A stretch of DNA of 64,000 nucleotides from Prionace glauca. Its lineage: Eukaryota > Chordata > Chondrichthyes > Carcharhiniformes > Carcharhinidae. Below the pieces are notes generated by a model. It had not been told where the DNA came from. It ran no database searches and saw nothing but the letters and a program-made list of their open reading frames with translations. Position numbers and translations under genes: made by a program. The DNA lies in the NCBI GenBank assembly GCA_037974335.1, contig CM075760.1, positions 39,543,603 to 39,607,602 of the forward strand. Direction: 5' to 3'. This document shows, piece by piece, positions 1 through 11,823 of the stretch; position 1 is the stretch's first letter; each line of letters opens with the position of its first letter.

Positions 1-906
1 GACACACACAGATTCAGAGAGATGGAGACATACAGATAGAGTGAGAGACACACAGATACAAAGAGAGAGACAGGCACAGATACAGAGAGAGACACACACA
101 GATACAGAGAGACAGAGACACACAGATACAGACAGAGACACACAGATACAGAGAGAAAGGGATAGAGAGATACAGAGAGAGAGACACACAGATGCAGAGA
201 GAGACACACACACAGATGCAGAGAGAGATAGACACAACAGATACAGACAGAGAGACATACAGATAGAGTGAGAGAGAGACACACACACAGATACAATGAG
301 ACACACACAGAGACGCAGAGAGAGACACACACACACTCGCAGATACAGAGACACAGAGGGAGAGAAGCAGAATGACAGACAGAGAGACACACACACACAG
401 ACACACACACACATAAAGAGAAAAACACAATCACACACACACACAGAAACACATACACAAAGACAAAAACACACACACAAAGAGAGAAACACACACACAC
501 ACAAAGAGAGAAACACACGCATGCAAAGAGAGGAACACATACAAAGAGAAAAACACACACACACAGAAACACACACACAAAGAGAGAAACGCACATGCAG
601 AGAAACACACACATGTGCAAAGAGAGAAACACACACACCCAAAGTGAGAATCACACACAGAGTGAGAAACACATACACGCACAGAGCAGCCCACATGCAC
701 ACACACACACGGAAACACACACACACACACACACAGTCACAAAGAGAGAAACACACACACACGCACACACACACACACACAGAAACACACCCAGTCACAA
801 AGAGAGAAATACACACACACCCGAAGAGAAAACACACAAACAGAAAAAGAGAAACACACACACAAAGCGAGAACACACACAGAGCGAGAAACAGACACAT
901 ACACAG
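1..906. repeat. CA/GA microsatellite field (B-to-A spacer type)
   Basis: Starts inside 'gatacagagaga' GA/CA minisatellite and grades after about 380 into 'cacacaaagagagaaacaca' units. The order of variants (the 'ggagacatacagatagagtg' phrase, then 'gagaagcagaatga', then 'aaagtgagaatcacacac') matches the spacer between elements B and A at 8211-9515, so the window begins inside a type 1 unit whose B copy lies just off the left edge. The + strand has almost no T apart from 'gat' and 'cat'. No gene is seen. Long frames rich in THTQ/RER on one strand and CVCVSLS on the other are translated repeat. Confidence 0.9.
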
Positions 907-1473
907 AGCAACTTTATAAGACCCTTGTCAGGCCTCATTTAGAGTATTGTGCGCAGTTCTGGTTGCCTCACTATAGGAAAGATGTAGAAGCTATTGAGAG
1001 GGTACAGAGGAGATTTACAAGGATGTTGCCTGGACTGGGAGGCATGCCTTATGAAGTTAGGTTGAGGGAGCTGGGACTCTTTTCCCCGGAGAGGCGAAGG
1101 TTGAGAGGCGACCTGATAGAAGTTTATAAAATGTTGAGAGGAATAGATAGGGTGGACTCTCAGAGGCTATTTCCCCGGGTTGAAATGGTCGCTACGAGAG
1201 GACACAGATTTAAGGTGCGGGGAGGGAAGTACAGAGGTGATGTTGGGGTAAGTTTTCACTCAGAGGGTGGTGAGTGAATGGAATCGGCTGCCGTCAGTGG
1301 TTGTGGAGGCGAACTCGCTGGGGTCTTTTAAAAGACTTCTAGATGAGTATATGGGGTTTTATGGGATTGGGGGTTATAGATAGGTCTGTAGGTTGGTAGG
1401 TGTTGATGTGATCGGCGCAACTTGTGGGCCGAAGGGCCTGTTTGTGCTGTAGTGTTCTATGTTCTATGTTCTA
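907..1473 (+). mobile_element. CR1-like LINE 3' end, subfamily A, copy A1
   Basis: 5'-truncated non-LTR retrotransposon. Reading from 912 gives LYKTLVRPHLEYCAQFW, then a conserved VQRRFTRMLPGLGG segment and GHRFKVRGGKY, which is the region after the reverse transcriptase palm in CR1-type ORF2 proteins. Endonuclease and RT catalytic motifs are absent. The frame breaks at about 1245, where short base losses precede the FFTQRVVSEWNRLP segment, and stops at 1277 instead of running to the usual end near 1383. The 3' UTR carries 'ggccgaagggcctgtttgtg' and ends in about three copies of a 7-base repeat (ttctatg), the terminal repeat style of CR1. The frameshift is shared with copy A6, so it predates duplication of these two. 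Confidence 0.88.
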
Positions 1474-3256
1474 ACACACACGCACAGAGCATCACACACG
1501 CACAGAGCAACACACACGCACAGAGCAACACACACGCACAGAGCAACACACACGCACAGAGCAACACACACGCACAGAGCAACACACACACACAGAGCAA
1601 CACACACACACACAGAAACACACACACACAAAGCGAGAAACACACACACACACACACAAAGGGAGAAACACACACACACAGAAACACACACACACATAGC
1701 GAGAAACACACACACACACAGATACAGAGAGAGACACACACAGATATAGAGAGGGAGGGAGAGAGACAGATACAGAGAGAGAGAGATACAGAGAGAGAGA
1801 GAGACAGAGAGAGAGAGACACACACAGATACAGAGAGAGAGAGAGACACAGATACAGAGAGAGAGACACACACTGATACAGAGAGAGAGAGACACACACT
1901 GATACAGAGAGAGAGACACACACAGATACAGAGAGAGAGACACACACACAGATACAGAGAGAGAGACACACACAGATACAGAGAGAGAGAGAGACACAGA
2001 TACAGAGAGAGAGACACACACAGATACAGAGAGAGAGAGACACTCAGATACAGAGAGAGAGACACACACAGATACAGAGAGAGAGAGAAACACTCAGATA
2101 CAGAGAGAGAGACACACACAGATACAGAGAGAGAGAGACACACACAGATACAGAGAGAGAGACACACACAGATACAGAGAGAGAGACACTCACAGATACA
2201 GAGAGAGAGAGACACACATAGATACAGAGAGAGAGACACACACAGATACAGAGAGAGAGACACACAGATACAGAGAGAGAGACACACACAGATACAGAGA
2301 GAGAGACACACACAGATACAGAGAGAGAGAGACACACACAGATACAGAGAGAGAGACACACACAGATACAGAGAGAGAGAGAGAGACACTCAGATACAGA
2401 GAGAGAGACACACACAGATACAGAGAGAGAGAGACACATACAGATACAGAGAGAGAGACACACACACAGATACAGAGAGAGAGAGACACACACAGATACA
2501 GAGAGAGAGACACACACAGATACAGAGAGAGAGACACTCACACAGATACAGAGAGAGACACACACACAGATACAGAGAGAGAGAGAGACACACTGATACT
2601 GAGAGAGAGACACACACAGATACAGAGAGAGCGAGAGACACTCAGATACAGAGAGTGACACACACACAGATACAGAGAGAGAGAGAGAGACAGAGATACA
2701 GAGAGAGAGACACACACAGATACAGAGAGAGAGACACACACAGATACAGAGAGAGAGAGACACGCAGATACAGAGAGAGATAGAGACAGATGGGGAGTGA
2801 GAGAGGGAGAGTCAGACAAACAGAAATACAGAGACACAGATACAGAGAGAGAGAGACACACAGATACAGAGAGAGAGAGACACACAGATACAGAGAGAGA
2901 GTGAGAGAGACAGATACAGAGAAAGACAGAGAGGGAGAGAGACACACACAGATACAGAGAGAGAGACACACACAGAAAGAGGCACACAGACACACAGAGA
3001 GAGAGAGACAGAGGTGCTGAGAGTGAGACAGATACAGAGAGACACAGATAGAGAGAGGGACAGACAGACAGACAGATAGAGAGACACAGATACAGAGAGA
3101 GAAACAGATAAACAGAGAGAGAGAGACACACACACCCAGAGACAGAGAGATACCCACCCAGAGAGAGAGAAAGAGACAGAGTGAGACACAGAGAGTGAAA
3201 GAGAGAGATGCAGAGAGAGAGTGTCACACATAGAGAGACTGAGAGAGGGAGACAGA

Positions 3257-3303
<47 letters not shown>

Positions 3304-3640
3304 AGAAAGACACACACAGATGCAGAGAGATGGAGACATACAGATAGAGTGAGAGACACACAGATACATAGATAGAGACAGATACAGATACAGAGAGACA
3401 CACACAGATACAGTGAGGCACACACAGAGAGAGAAACACACACACAAAGAGAGAATCACACACACACAAAGAGAGAATCACACACACACAAAGAGAGAAA
3501 CACACACTCACACACAAAGTGAGAAACACACACACAAAGAGAGAAACATACACACACAAAGAGAGAAACACACACACACACAGAAACACACACTCACAAA
3601 GAGAGAAACACAGGTACACAAAGAGAGAAACAAACACACA
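1474..3640. repeat. Expanded A-to-C minisatellite spacer
   Basis: Begins with six exact 18-base units (cgcacagagc at 1481, 1499, 1517, 1535, 1553 and 1571), then CA-rich units. From about 1715 to 2790 it is a near-regular 'cacacagatacagagagaga' minisatellite whose 24-base register reads QIQRERHT. From about 2790 to 3420 it resembles the spacer around B, including the marker 'tacccaccca' at 3151. It ends in 'cacacaaagagagaaacaca' units against element C. It is 2.2 kb here against 0.6-0.8 kb in copies 2 and 3, so this spacer has expanded, apparently by taking in a copy of the B-side spacer. No gene seen. Confidence 0.9.
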
Positions 3641-3946
3641 TGGAAACAGGCCCTTCGGCCCCACTTGCCCGTGCTGCCCCTTTTTTAACTCCTAAGCTAA
3701 TCCCAATGGCCCACATTTGGCCCATATCCCTCTGTACCCATCGCACCCATGGAACTGTCTAAATACTTTTTAGAAGACAAGATTGTATCCCTCTCTACTA
3801 TTACCTCTGGCAGCTTGTTCCAGACACTCACCACCCTCTGTGTGAAAAAATTGCCCCTCTGGACACTTTTGTATCTCTCCCCTCTCACCTTAAACATGTG
3901 CCCTCTAGTTTTAGACTCCCCTACCTTTGGGACAAGATATTCACCT
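3641..3946 (-). mobile_element. CR1-like LINE 3' end, subfamily C, copy C1
   Basis: Reads on the minus strand as the last part of a CR1-type ORF2: GHMFKVRGERYKSVQRG, NFFTQRVVSVWNKLPEVIVE, ending MGTEGYGPNVGHWD at 3697. The NFFTQRVV..WN.LP motif is shared with A and B, so all three are related CR1-like lineages. The 3' UTR (3641-3696) is clipped at 'ggaaacaggcccttcggcc' and lacks the terminal repeat still present in copy C8. The element sits where the flanking repeat changes direction: CA/GA units to its left, GT/CT units (their reverse complement) to its right. Confidence 0.88.
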
Positions 3947-5186
3947 GTGTGTGTGTGTGTTTCCCTCTTTGTGCGTGTGTGTGTTTCTCTCTTTGTGTGT
4001 GTGTGTGTTTCTCTCTTTGTGCGTGTGTGTGTTTCTCTCTTTGTGTGTGTGTGTGTTTCTCTCTTTGTGTGCATGTGTTTTGTGTGTGTGTATTTCTGTG
4101 TATGTGTGTGTGTTTCTGTGTACGTGTGCGTGTTTCTTGGTGTGTGTGTTTCTCTATATTTCTCTGTGTGTGTGTGTGTTTCTCTCTTTGTGTGTGTGTT
4201 TGTTTCTGTGTGTGTTTCTCTTGGTGTGTTTCTGTGTGTCTTTGTGTGTGTGTGTTTCTCTCTTTGTATATGAGTGTGTTTCTGTGTGTGTGTGTTTCTC
4301 TCTTTGTGTGTGTTTGTATTTCTGTGTGTGTGTGTGTGCATGTGTGTCTCTTTCTCTCGCTCTCTGTTTGTGTGTGTGTTTCTCTCTTTGTGTGCGTGTG
4401 ATTTTCTGTGTGTGTGTGTTTGCGCTTCTCTCCTTGTGTGTGTATGCGTGTGTGTGTTTCACTGTCTGTGTGTGTGTGTTTCGTTCTTTATGTTTGTGTG
4501 TTTTTCTCTTTGTGTGTGTGAGTGTTTCTGTGTCTGTGTGTTTCTCTCTTTGTGTGTGTGTGTTTCTCTCTTTGTGTGTGTGTGTTTTACTGTGTGTGTG
4601 TGTTTGCGCTTCTCTCCTTGTGTGTGTATGCGTGTGTGTGTTTCACTGTCTGTGTGTGTGTGTGTTTCCCTCTTTATGTTTGTGTGTTTTTCTCTTTGTG
4701 TGTGTGAGTGTTTCTCTCTTTGCGTGTGTATTTCTCCGTGTGTGTGTGCGCGCTTCTCTCTTTGTGTGTGTGTGTGTTTCTCTCTTTGTATGTGTGTTGC
4801 TCTATGTGTGTGATTCTCTCTTGTGTGTGTGTGTTTTTTCTCTCTTTATGCGTGTGTGTTTCTCTCTTTGGGTGTGTGTGTTTCTCTCTTTGGGTGTGTG
4901 TGTTTCTCTCTTTTTCTGTGTTTGTATTTCCTTGTGTGTGTGTTGCTCTGTGTGTGTCTTTCTGTCTTTGTGCGTGTGTGTGTGTGTTTCTCTCTTTGTG
5001 TGTATCTGTGTTTCTCTCTTTGTATGTGTCTGTGAGTGTGTGTTTCTCTCTTTGTGTGTGTGTGTGTTTCTCTCTTTGTGTGTGTGTGTGTTTCTCTCTT
5101 TGTGTGTATCTGTGTTTCTCTCTTTGTATGTGTGCGTGTTTCTCTCTTTGTGTGTGTGTGTTTTTCTCTTTGTGTGTGTGTGTGCG
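3947..5186. repeat. GT/CT microsatellite (inverted spacer, C-to-D)
   Basis: Runs of 'tgtgtgtgtttctctctttg', the reverse complement of the units left of C1. Recognisable variants appear in order: 'gtgcatgtgttttgtg', 'tgtgtacgtgtgcgtg', 'ctctatatttctctg', 'ctctcgctctctg'. The same order recurs in all later C-to-D spacers, so the whole 1.2 kb was duplicated with the unit. The + strand has almost no A. No gene seen; long [12 protein letters not shown] frames are low complexity. Confidence 0.9.
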
Positions 5187-5510
5187 CGAAGGGCTAGATG
5201 GCCTACTCCTGCTCCTATTTCTTATGTTCTTGTGTACACAGCTCCAGGGACCTGGGTTCGATTCCCAGCTTGGGTCACTCTCTGTGCGGAGTCTGTATGT
5301 TCTCCCCGTGTCTGGGTGGGTTTCCTCCGGGTGCTCCGGTTTCCTCCCACAATCTGAAAGATGTGCTGGTTAGGGTGTATTGACTGTGCTAAATTCTCCC
5401 TCAGTGTAACCCGAACAGGCGCCGGAGTGTGGGGACTGTGGGATTTTCACAGTAACTTTATTCCAGTGTTAATGTGAACCTACTTGTGACACTAATAAAT
5501 AAACTTTATA
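5187..5510 (+). mobile_element. CR1-B tail fused to 5'-truncated V-SINE, copy D1
   Basis: Two parts. 5187-5234 ('cgaagggctagatggcc' to 'ttatgttcttgtg') is the last 48 bases of subfamily B in + orientation. From 5235 it is a tRNA-derived SINE: a box-B-like 'ggttcgattcc' at 5255-5265, the conserved central block 'tctccccgtg...cctccca' at 5299-5350, and a LINE-like tail ending 'gacactaataaataaac'. The tRNA-derived head with box A is missing and is replaced by the CR1 tail. The central block is the hallmark of the V-SINE superfamily (HE1 in sharks, DANA in zebrafish). All seven D copies share this junction. Confidence 0.85.
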
Positions 5511-6150
5511 GAAAAGAAACTTTCTATCTTTGATAGAGAGGTTCAGGTGATTCCATTCCATATCTTCCTGCTTTGGGGAAATGGGAATTATCTTTACATT
5601 TACAAGGATATGCGGAGGGAGATGTTTGAATGGAGATTCAGCTTTTTGGGTGATTAAAGTGTCAATTTGTTTCCAGAAGCTGTTTACAGGGATTGTCCCG
5701 AGAGATTGAATTGTTTCAGTAATGTCTACGTCTCCAATACTTCAGACAGAGGAAGGTATACAAAAGGAAAGATTGGGGGAATCACTACATTGAATGCATG
5801 AGGCCTCATGACTCTCTGTCTGCTTTGGGTTGGTAATCTTTACATTTTTAATCACTGAAACCTCTTGTCCTTGTTGGGAATCTCACTGCGGTTTGAGAAA
5901 AGCAAACATTGATCCCACACTAAACCTCCCCCCCAACACAGGACTGAGCAGAGAGTGTGAAATGGAACTGCTGTCAGAGTGGGTTATTTTTATAGATGGA
6001 TAAGAAACATTCCTCCATTTTCAAACCTTTCTCCTGTTTCTGTAGCGTTTCGGGTTCCCCTGTGTCCCTGTCTCTCCATCTCTGGGGTCATTTAGTATGG
6101 ACAATCCCCCCAACCTTCACAACTTGGGACATTAAGGGGCAATTTCGGAA
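5511..6150. repeat. E block, copy E1 (non-microsatellite core of the unit)
   Basis: About 640 bases of ordinary mixed-composition DNA directly after the SINE tail, present in all complete units. No convincing ORF, RNA fold or known repeat over most of it. The last 70 bases (6084-6131) resemble the 'aatttagcatggccaatcc' part of a V-SINE read on the - strand, a short diverged scrap. A C-run (5927-5936 area) varies in length between copies. Copy E1 lacks 'gcaata' in 'ggtagcaatatac', a deletion shared with E4. As the least repetitive part it is the best probe for counting units. Confidence 0.8.
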
Positions 6151-7263
6151 TACAGAGACACACAGGTACAGAGAGAGACAGACACACACTGATACAGAGA
6201 GAGAGAGACACACACAGGTACAGAGAGAGACAGACACACACTGATACAGAGAGAGAGACAGACACACACTGATACAGAGAGAGAGAGACACACACAGATA
6301 CAGAGAGAGACACACACACTGATACAGAGAGAGAGAGAGACAGAGAGACACAAAGATACAGAGAGAGACACAGATACAGATAGAGAGAGAGACACAGATA
6401 CAGAGTGAGAGAGAGACACACACACACACAAAGATACAGAGAGAGAGACACACAGATACAGAGAGAGAGGGACACACACACACACAAAGATACAGAGAGA
6501 GAGACAGAGACACAAACACACAAAGATACAGAGAGAGAAAGTCAGAGAGACACAGATTCAGAGAGAGAGAGAGACCACACACACAAAGATACAGAGAGAT
6601 ACATAGATACAGAGTGACACAAATATACAGACAGAAAGAGAGAAACACAGGGAGAAATACAGTGACAGACACACAGACGTGGAAACAGAGAGACTCAGAG
6701 ACATACAGAGAGGGACACACAGATACAGAGACTCAGCGATACAGAGACAGAGACAAACAGGTACAGAGAGACAGAGAAAAAATACAGAGAGGGACACATA
6801 TATAAAGAAACACACAGATACGGAGAGACACAGATACAGAGTGACAAAGAGAGAGACAAAAACAAGGATACAGAGAGAGAGACACACACAACAGAGTGAG
6901 AGAGAGACACAGACATGGATACAGAGAGAGAGAGACAGACAGATACAGAGAGAGAGACACAGACAGATACAGAGAGAGAGACACACACAGATACAGAGAG
7001 AGAGACACACACAGACACAAAGAGAGAGAGAGACAGCTGCTGAGAGTGAGACAGATACAGAGAGAGAGAGAGAGAGACGCACAGATACGGAGTGAAAGGG
7101 GGAGACACAGATACAGACAGAGAGACACCGATAGAGAGAGAGAGAGCGACAGACAGAGAGAGATAGAGAGACGCAGATACAGAGAGAGAGACACACACAG
7201 ATACAGAGAGAGAGACAGACACTCAGATACGGAGTGAAAGGGGGAGACACAGATACAGACAGA
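6151..7263. repeat. GA/CA minisatellite, E-to-B spacer
   Basis: Built of 'gatacagagagaga' and 'cacacactgatacagaga' units with ordered variants such as 'aaagtcagagagacacag', 'cagacgtggaaacagagag' and 'acatatataaagaaacacac' (about 6787). These variants recur in the same order in later E-to-B spacers. Purine-rich + strand. No gene seen. Confidence 0.9.
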
Positions 7264-8210
7264 GAACATAAGAACATAAGAACATAAGAAATAGGAGCAG
7301 GAGTAGGCCATCTGGCCCTTCGAGCCTGCCCCGCCATTCAATAAGATCATGGCTGATCTGTCGTGACTCAGCTCCACCTTCCCGCCCTCTCCCCATAACC
7401 CTTAATCCCCTCTCTTATCAAAAACCCATCAACCCGTTTCTTAAAAATATTTAGCGAGGCAGCCTCCACCACTTCAACGGGCAGAGAATTCCAGAGATTC
7501 ACCACCGTTTGAGTGAAGAAGTTCCTCCTCAACTCTGTTCTAAACCGCCTCCCCTTTATCTTGAGGCTGTGCCCCCTAATCCTACTGTCTTTTTTGAGCG
7601 GGAACAGTCTCTCCACCTCTATCCTATCCATCCCATTCATCATCTTATACGTCTCAATGAGATCTCCGATCATTCTTCTAAACTCTAACGAGTACAAGCC
7701 TAGTTTATTCAGCCTCTCCTCATAGCTCAACCCCCTCAACTCCGATATCAGCCGAGTAAACCTCCTCTGCACTCCCTCCAGGGCCAAAATATCCTTGCGC
7801 AGGTGCGGCGCCCAAAACTGCACACAGTACTCCAGCTGCGGCCTCACCAATGCCCTATACAGCCGCAGCAAGACCTCCCTACTTTTATATTCAATCCCCC
7901 TCGCTATGAAGGCCAGCATCCCATTCGCCTTCCTGACCACCTGCTGCACCTGCAAGCTGGGTTTTTGCGACTCATGCACAAGGACCCCGAGGTCCCTCTG
8001 CACCGTCTCCTGCTGCAGTTTTTCGCCACGTAAGTAATAGTCCTTCCTACCATTCCTCCTACCAAAGTGGACCACCTCACACTTGCCAACATTAAATTCC
8101 ATTTGCCATTTCCTGGCCCATTCGCCCAGCCTATCTAGATCCTTCTGCAGACTCTCCACACCCTCCTCACAATTTGCCTTTCCCCCAATCTTGGTGTCAT
8201 CAGCAAAAGA
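7264..8210 (-). mobile_element. CR1-like LINE 3' end, subfamily B, copy B1
   Basis: Longest LINE piece here. On the minus strand it opens at the reverse transcriptase motif FADD (8207 down to 8196), the (F/Y)xDD catalytic box, followed by the palm/thumb sequence W.MEFN..KCEVVHFGRR and then LYRALVRPQLEYCVQFWAPH, RRNFFTQTVVNLWNSLPVEV and a stop at 7368. About 280 codons stay open from FADD to the stop. The upstream part of RT and the endonuclease are absent. The 3' UTR ends in three copies of the 8-base repeat 'ttatgttc' (seen as 'gaacataa'), typical of CR1. The frame runs on into repeat upstream, which is chance. Confidence 0.92.
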
Positions 8211-9515
8211 GATAGAGAGACGCAGATACAGAGAGAGAAACAGATAAACAAAGAGACAAAGAGAGAGAGAGAGACACACACACACACACACAGAGATACC
8301 CACCCAGAGAGAGAGAAAGAGACAGAGTGAGACACAGAGAGTGAAAGAGAGAGATGCAGAGAGAGAGTGTCACACATAGACAGACAGAGAGAGACAGACA
8401 GAGAGAAAGAGAGAGAGAGAGAGACAGGGAGAGACAGACAGAGAGAAAGAGAGAGACACACACAGATACAGAGAGATGGAGACATACAGATAGAGTGAGA
8501 GACACACAGATACAAAGAGAGAGACAGGCACAGATACAGAGAGAGACACACACAGATACAGAGAGACAGAGATACACAGATACAGACAGAGACACACAGA
8601 TACAGAGAGAGAGGGATAGAGAGATACAGAGAGAGAGACACACAGATGCAGAGAGAGATAGACACAACAGATACAGACAGAGAGACATACAGATAGAGTG
8701 AGAGAGAGACACACACACAGATACAATGAGACACACACAGAGATGCAGAGAGAGACACACACACACTCGCAGATACAGAGACACAGAGGGAGAGAAGCAG
8801 AATGAGAGACAGAGAGACACACACACACAGACACACACACACATAAAGAGAAAAACACAATCACACACACACACAGAAACACACACACAAAGACAAAAAC
8901 ACACACACAAAGAGAGAAACACACGCACACACAAAGAGAGAAACACACAAATGCACAGAGCAACACATGCACACACACACACAGAAACACATACAGTCAC
9001 AAAGACAGAAATACTCACAGTCACAAAGAGAGAAACACACGCACACACAAAGAGAGAAACACACACATGCACAGAGCAACACACGCACACACACACAGAA
9101 ACACAAACACACACACAGAAACACACACACAAAGACAAAAACACACACACAAAGAGAGAAACACACGCACACACAAAGAGAGAAACACACGCATGCAAAG
9201 AGAGGAACACATACAAAGAGAAAAACACACACACACAGAAACACACACACAAAGAGAGAAACGCACATGCAGAGAAACACACACATGTGCCAAGAGAGAA
9301 ACACACACACACAAAGAGAGAAACACACACACACAAAGTGAGAATCACACACAGAGTGAGAAACACATACACGCACAGAGCAATACACACACACACACAC
9401 ACACACAGAAACACACACAGTCACAAAGAGAGAAACACACACACACCCGAAGAGAAAACACACAAACAGAAAAAGAGAAATACACACACAAAGCGAGAAC
9501 ACACACACATACACA
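8211..9515. repeat. GA/CA to CA minisatellite, B-to-A spacer
   Basis: Begins 'gatagagagacgcagatac', a phrase also found about 50 bases left of B1 (near 7165), so B is bracketed by a local duplication. Marker 'tacccaccca' lies at 8297. GA-rich units give way near 8810 to 'cacacaaagagagaaacaca' units, some with 'atgcacagagcaacac'. It matches 1-906 in order, with about 400 bases extra. No gene seen. Confidence 0.9.
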
Positions 9516-10078
9516 GAGCAACTTTATAAGACCCTTGTCAAGCCTCATTTAGAGTATTGTGCGCAGTTCTGGTCGCCTCATTATAGGAAAGATGTAGAAG
9601 CTATTGAGAGGGTACAGAGGAGATTTACAAGGATGTTGCCTGGACTGGGAGGCATGCCTTATGAAGTTAGGTTGAGGGAGCTGGGACTCTTTTCCCTGGA
9701 GAGACGAAGGTTGAGAGGCGACCTGATAGAAGTTTATAAAATGTTGAGAGGAATATATAGGGTGGACTCTCAGAGGCTATTTCCCCAGGTTGAAATGGTC
9801 GCTACGAGAGGACACAGATTTAAGGTGCGGGGAGGAAAGTACAGAAGTGATGTTAGGGGTACGTTTTTCACTCAGAGGGTGGTGAGTGAATGGAATCGGC
9901 TGCCGTCAGTGGTGGTGGAGGTGAACTCGCTGGGGTCTTTTAAGAGACGTCTGGATGAGTATATGGGGTTTTATGGGATTGGGGGTTATAGATAGGTCTG
10001 TAGGTTGGTAGGTGTGGATGTGATCGGCGCAACTTGTGGGCCGAAGGGCCTGTTTGTGCTGTAGTGTTCTATGTTCTA
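9516..10078 (+). mobile_element. CR1-like LINE 3' end, subfamily A, copy A2
   Basis: Same 5' truncation as A1 (at 'caactttataag'). Here the frame stays open from 9516 to the stop after 9995: LYKTLVKPHLEYCAQFW, RRLRGDLIEVYKMLRG, GTFFTQRVVSEWNRLP, ending MGFYGIGGYR. Only two terminal 'ttctatg' repeats. Both flanks carry 'cacagagcaac' (left at 9513-9522, right from about 10088), a possible target-site duplication, though this string is also part of the local minisatellite. Confidence 0.88.
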
Positions 10079-10675
10079 ACACACACGCACAGAGCAACAC
10101 ACACGCACAGAGCAACACACACGCACACACAGAAACACACACAGTCACAAAGAGAGAAACACACGCACACACAAAGAGAGAAACACACACACACAAAGAG
10201 AGAAACACAAACACACACACTCACACACACGCGCAAAGAGAGAAACACACGTACACGCAAAGAGAGAAACACACACACACCCAAAGAGAAAAACACAGTA
10301 ACACAAAAAGGGAAACACACACACAAAGCGAGAAACACACACACGCACAGAGCAACACAGAAACACAGTCACAAAGAGAGAAACACACACACACACAAAG
10401 CGAGAAACACACACACGCACAGAGCAACACACACGCACAGAGCAACACACATGCACAGAGCAACACAGTCACAAAGACAGAAACACACACACACACAAAG
10501 AGAGAAACACACACACACACAAAGTGAGAAACACACACACACACAAAGAGAGAATCACACACACACAAAGAGAGAAACACACACTCACACACAAAGTGAG
10601 AAACACACACACACACAGAAACACACACTCACAAAGAGAGAAACACAGGTACACAAAGAGAGAAACAAACACACA
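10079..10675. repeat. CA microsatellite, short A-to-C spacer
   Basis: Opens with 18-base units containing 'gcacagagcaac', then 'cacacaaagagagaaacaca' units. At 0.6 kb it is close to the shortest A-to-C spacer in the window and may be nearer the ancestral length. No gene seen. Confidence 0.9.
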
Positions 10676-10975
10676 TGGAAACAGGCCCTTCGGCCCCACT
10701 TGCCCGTGCTGCCCCTTTTTTAACTCCTAAGCTAATCCCAATGGCCCACATTTGGCCCATATCCCTCTGTACCCATCGCACCCATGGAACTGTCTAAATA
10801 CTTTTTAGAAGACAAGATTGTATCCCTCTCTACTATTACCTCTGGCAGCTTGTTCCAGACACTCACCACCCTCTGTGTGAAAAAATTGCCCCTCTGGGCA
10901 CTTTTGTATCTCTCCCCTTAACCATGTGTCCTCTAGTTTTAGACTCCCCTACCTTTGGGACAAGATATTCACCTG
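10676..10975 (-). mobile_element. CR1-like LINE 3' end, subfamily C, copy C2
   Basis: Near-identical to C1, with the same clipped 3' end. Distinguished by 'ctctgggcac' (A/G difference) and 'accatgtgtcc'; both are shared with C4, 14.3 kb downstream. A short deletion near 10918 removes part of the 'ctctcacc' phrase present in other copies and breaks the peptide frame. Confidence 0.87.
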
Positions 10976-11823
10976 TGTGTGTGTGTTTCCCTCTTTGTGC
11001 GTGTGTGTGTTTCTCTCTTTGTGTGCATGTGTTTTGTGTGTGTGTATTTCTGTGTATGTGTATGTGTTTCTGTGTACGTGTGCGTGTTTCTTGGTGTGTG
11101 TGTTTCTCTATATTTCTCTGTGTGTGTGTCTGTTTTTCTCTTTGTGTGTGTGTTTGTTTCTGTGTGTGTTTCTCTTGGTGTGTTTCTGTGTGTCTTTGTG
11201 TGTGTGTGTTTCTCTCTTTGTATATGAGTGTGTTTCTGTGTGTGTGTGTTTCTCTCTTTGTGTGTGTTTGCATTTCTGTGTGTGTGTGTGTGCATGTGTG
11301 TCTCTTTCTCTCGCTCTCTGTTTGTGTGTGTGTTTCTCTCGTTGTGTGTGTGTGATTTTCTGTGTGTGTGTGTGTTTGTGCTTCTCTCCTTGTGTGTGTA
11401 TGCGTGTGTGTGTTTCACGGTCTGTGTGTGTGTGTGTTTCCCTCTTTATGTTTGTGTGTTTTTCTCTGTGTGTGTGAGTGTTTCTCTCTTTGCGTGTGTA
11501 TTTCTCCGTGTGTGTGTGCGCGCTTCTCTCTTTGTGTGTGTGTGTGTTTCTCTCTTTGTGTGTGTGTTGCTCTGTGTGTGTGATTCTCTCTTGTGTGTGT
11601 GTGTGTTTTTTTCTCTCTTTATGCGTGTGTGTTTCTCTCTTTGGGTGTGTGTGTTTTTGTGTGTGTGTGTGTTTCTCTCTTTGTGTGTGTGTGTTTCTCT
11701 CTTTGTCTGTGTTTGTATTTCCTTGTGTGTGTGTTGCTCTGTGTGTGTCTTTCTGTCTTTGTGCGTGTGTGTGTGTTTCTCTCTTTGTATGTGTGTGTTT
11801 TTCTCTTTGTGTGTGTGTGTGCG
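10976..11823. repeat. GT/CT microsatellite, C-to-D spacer
   Basis: Same ordered variants as 3947-5186 but about 0.4 kb shorter, with internal losses of GT/CT units. No gene seen. Confidence 0.9.

Noticed and set aside
5255-5265. Possible tRNA gene (box-B-like sequence)
   Set aside because: No cloverleaf or box A; the flanking central block and tail show it is a SINE.
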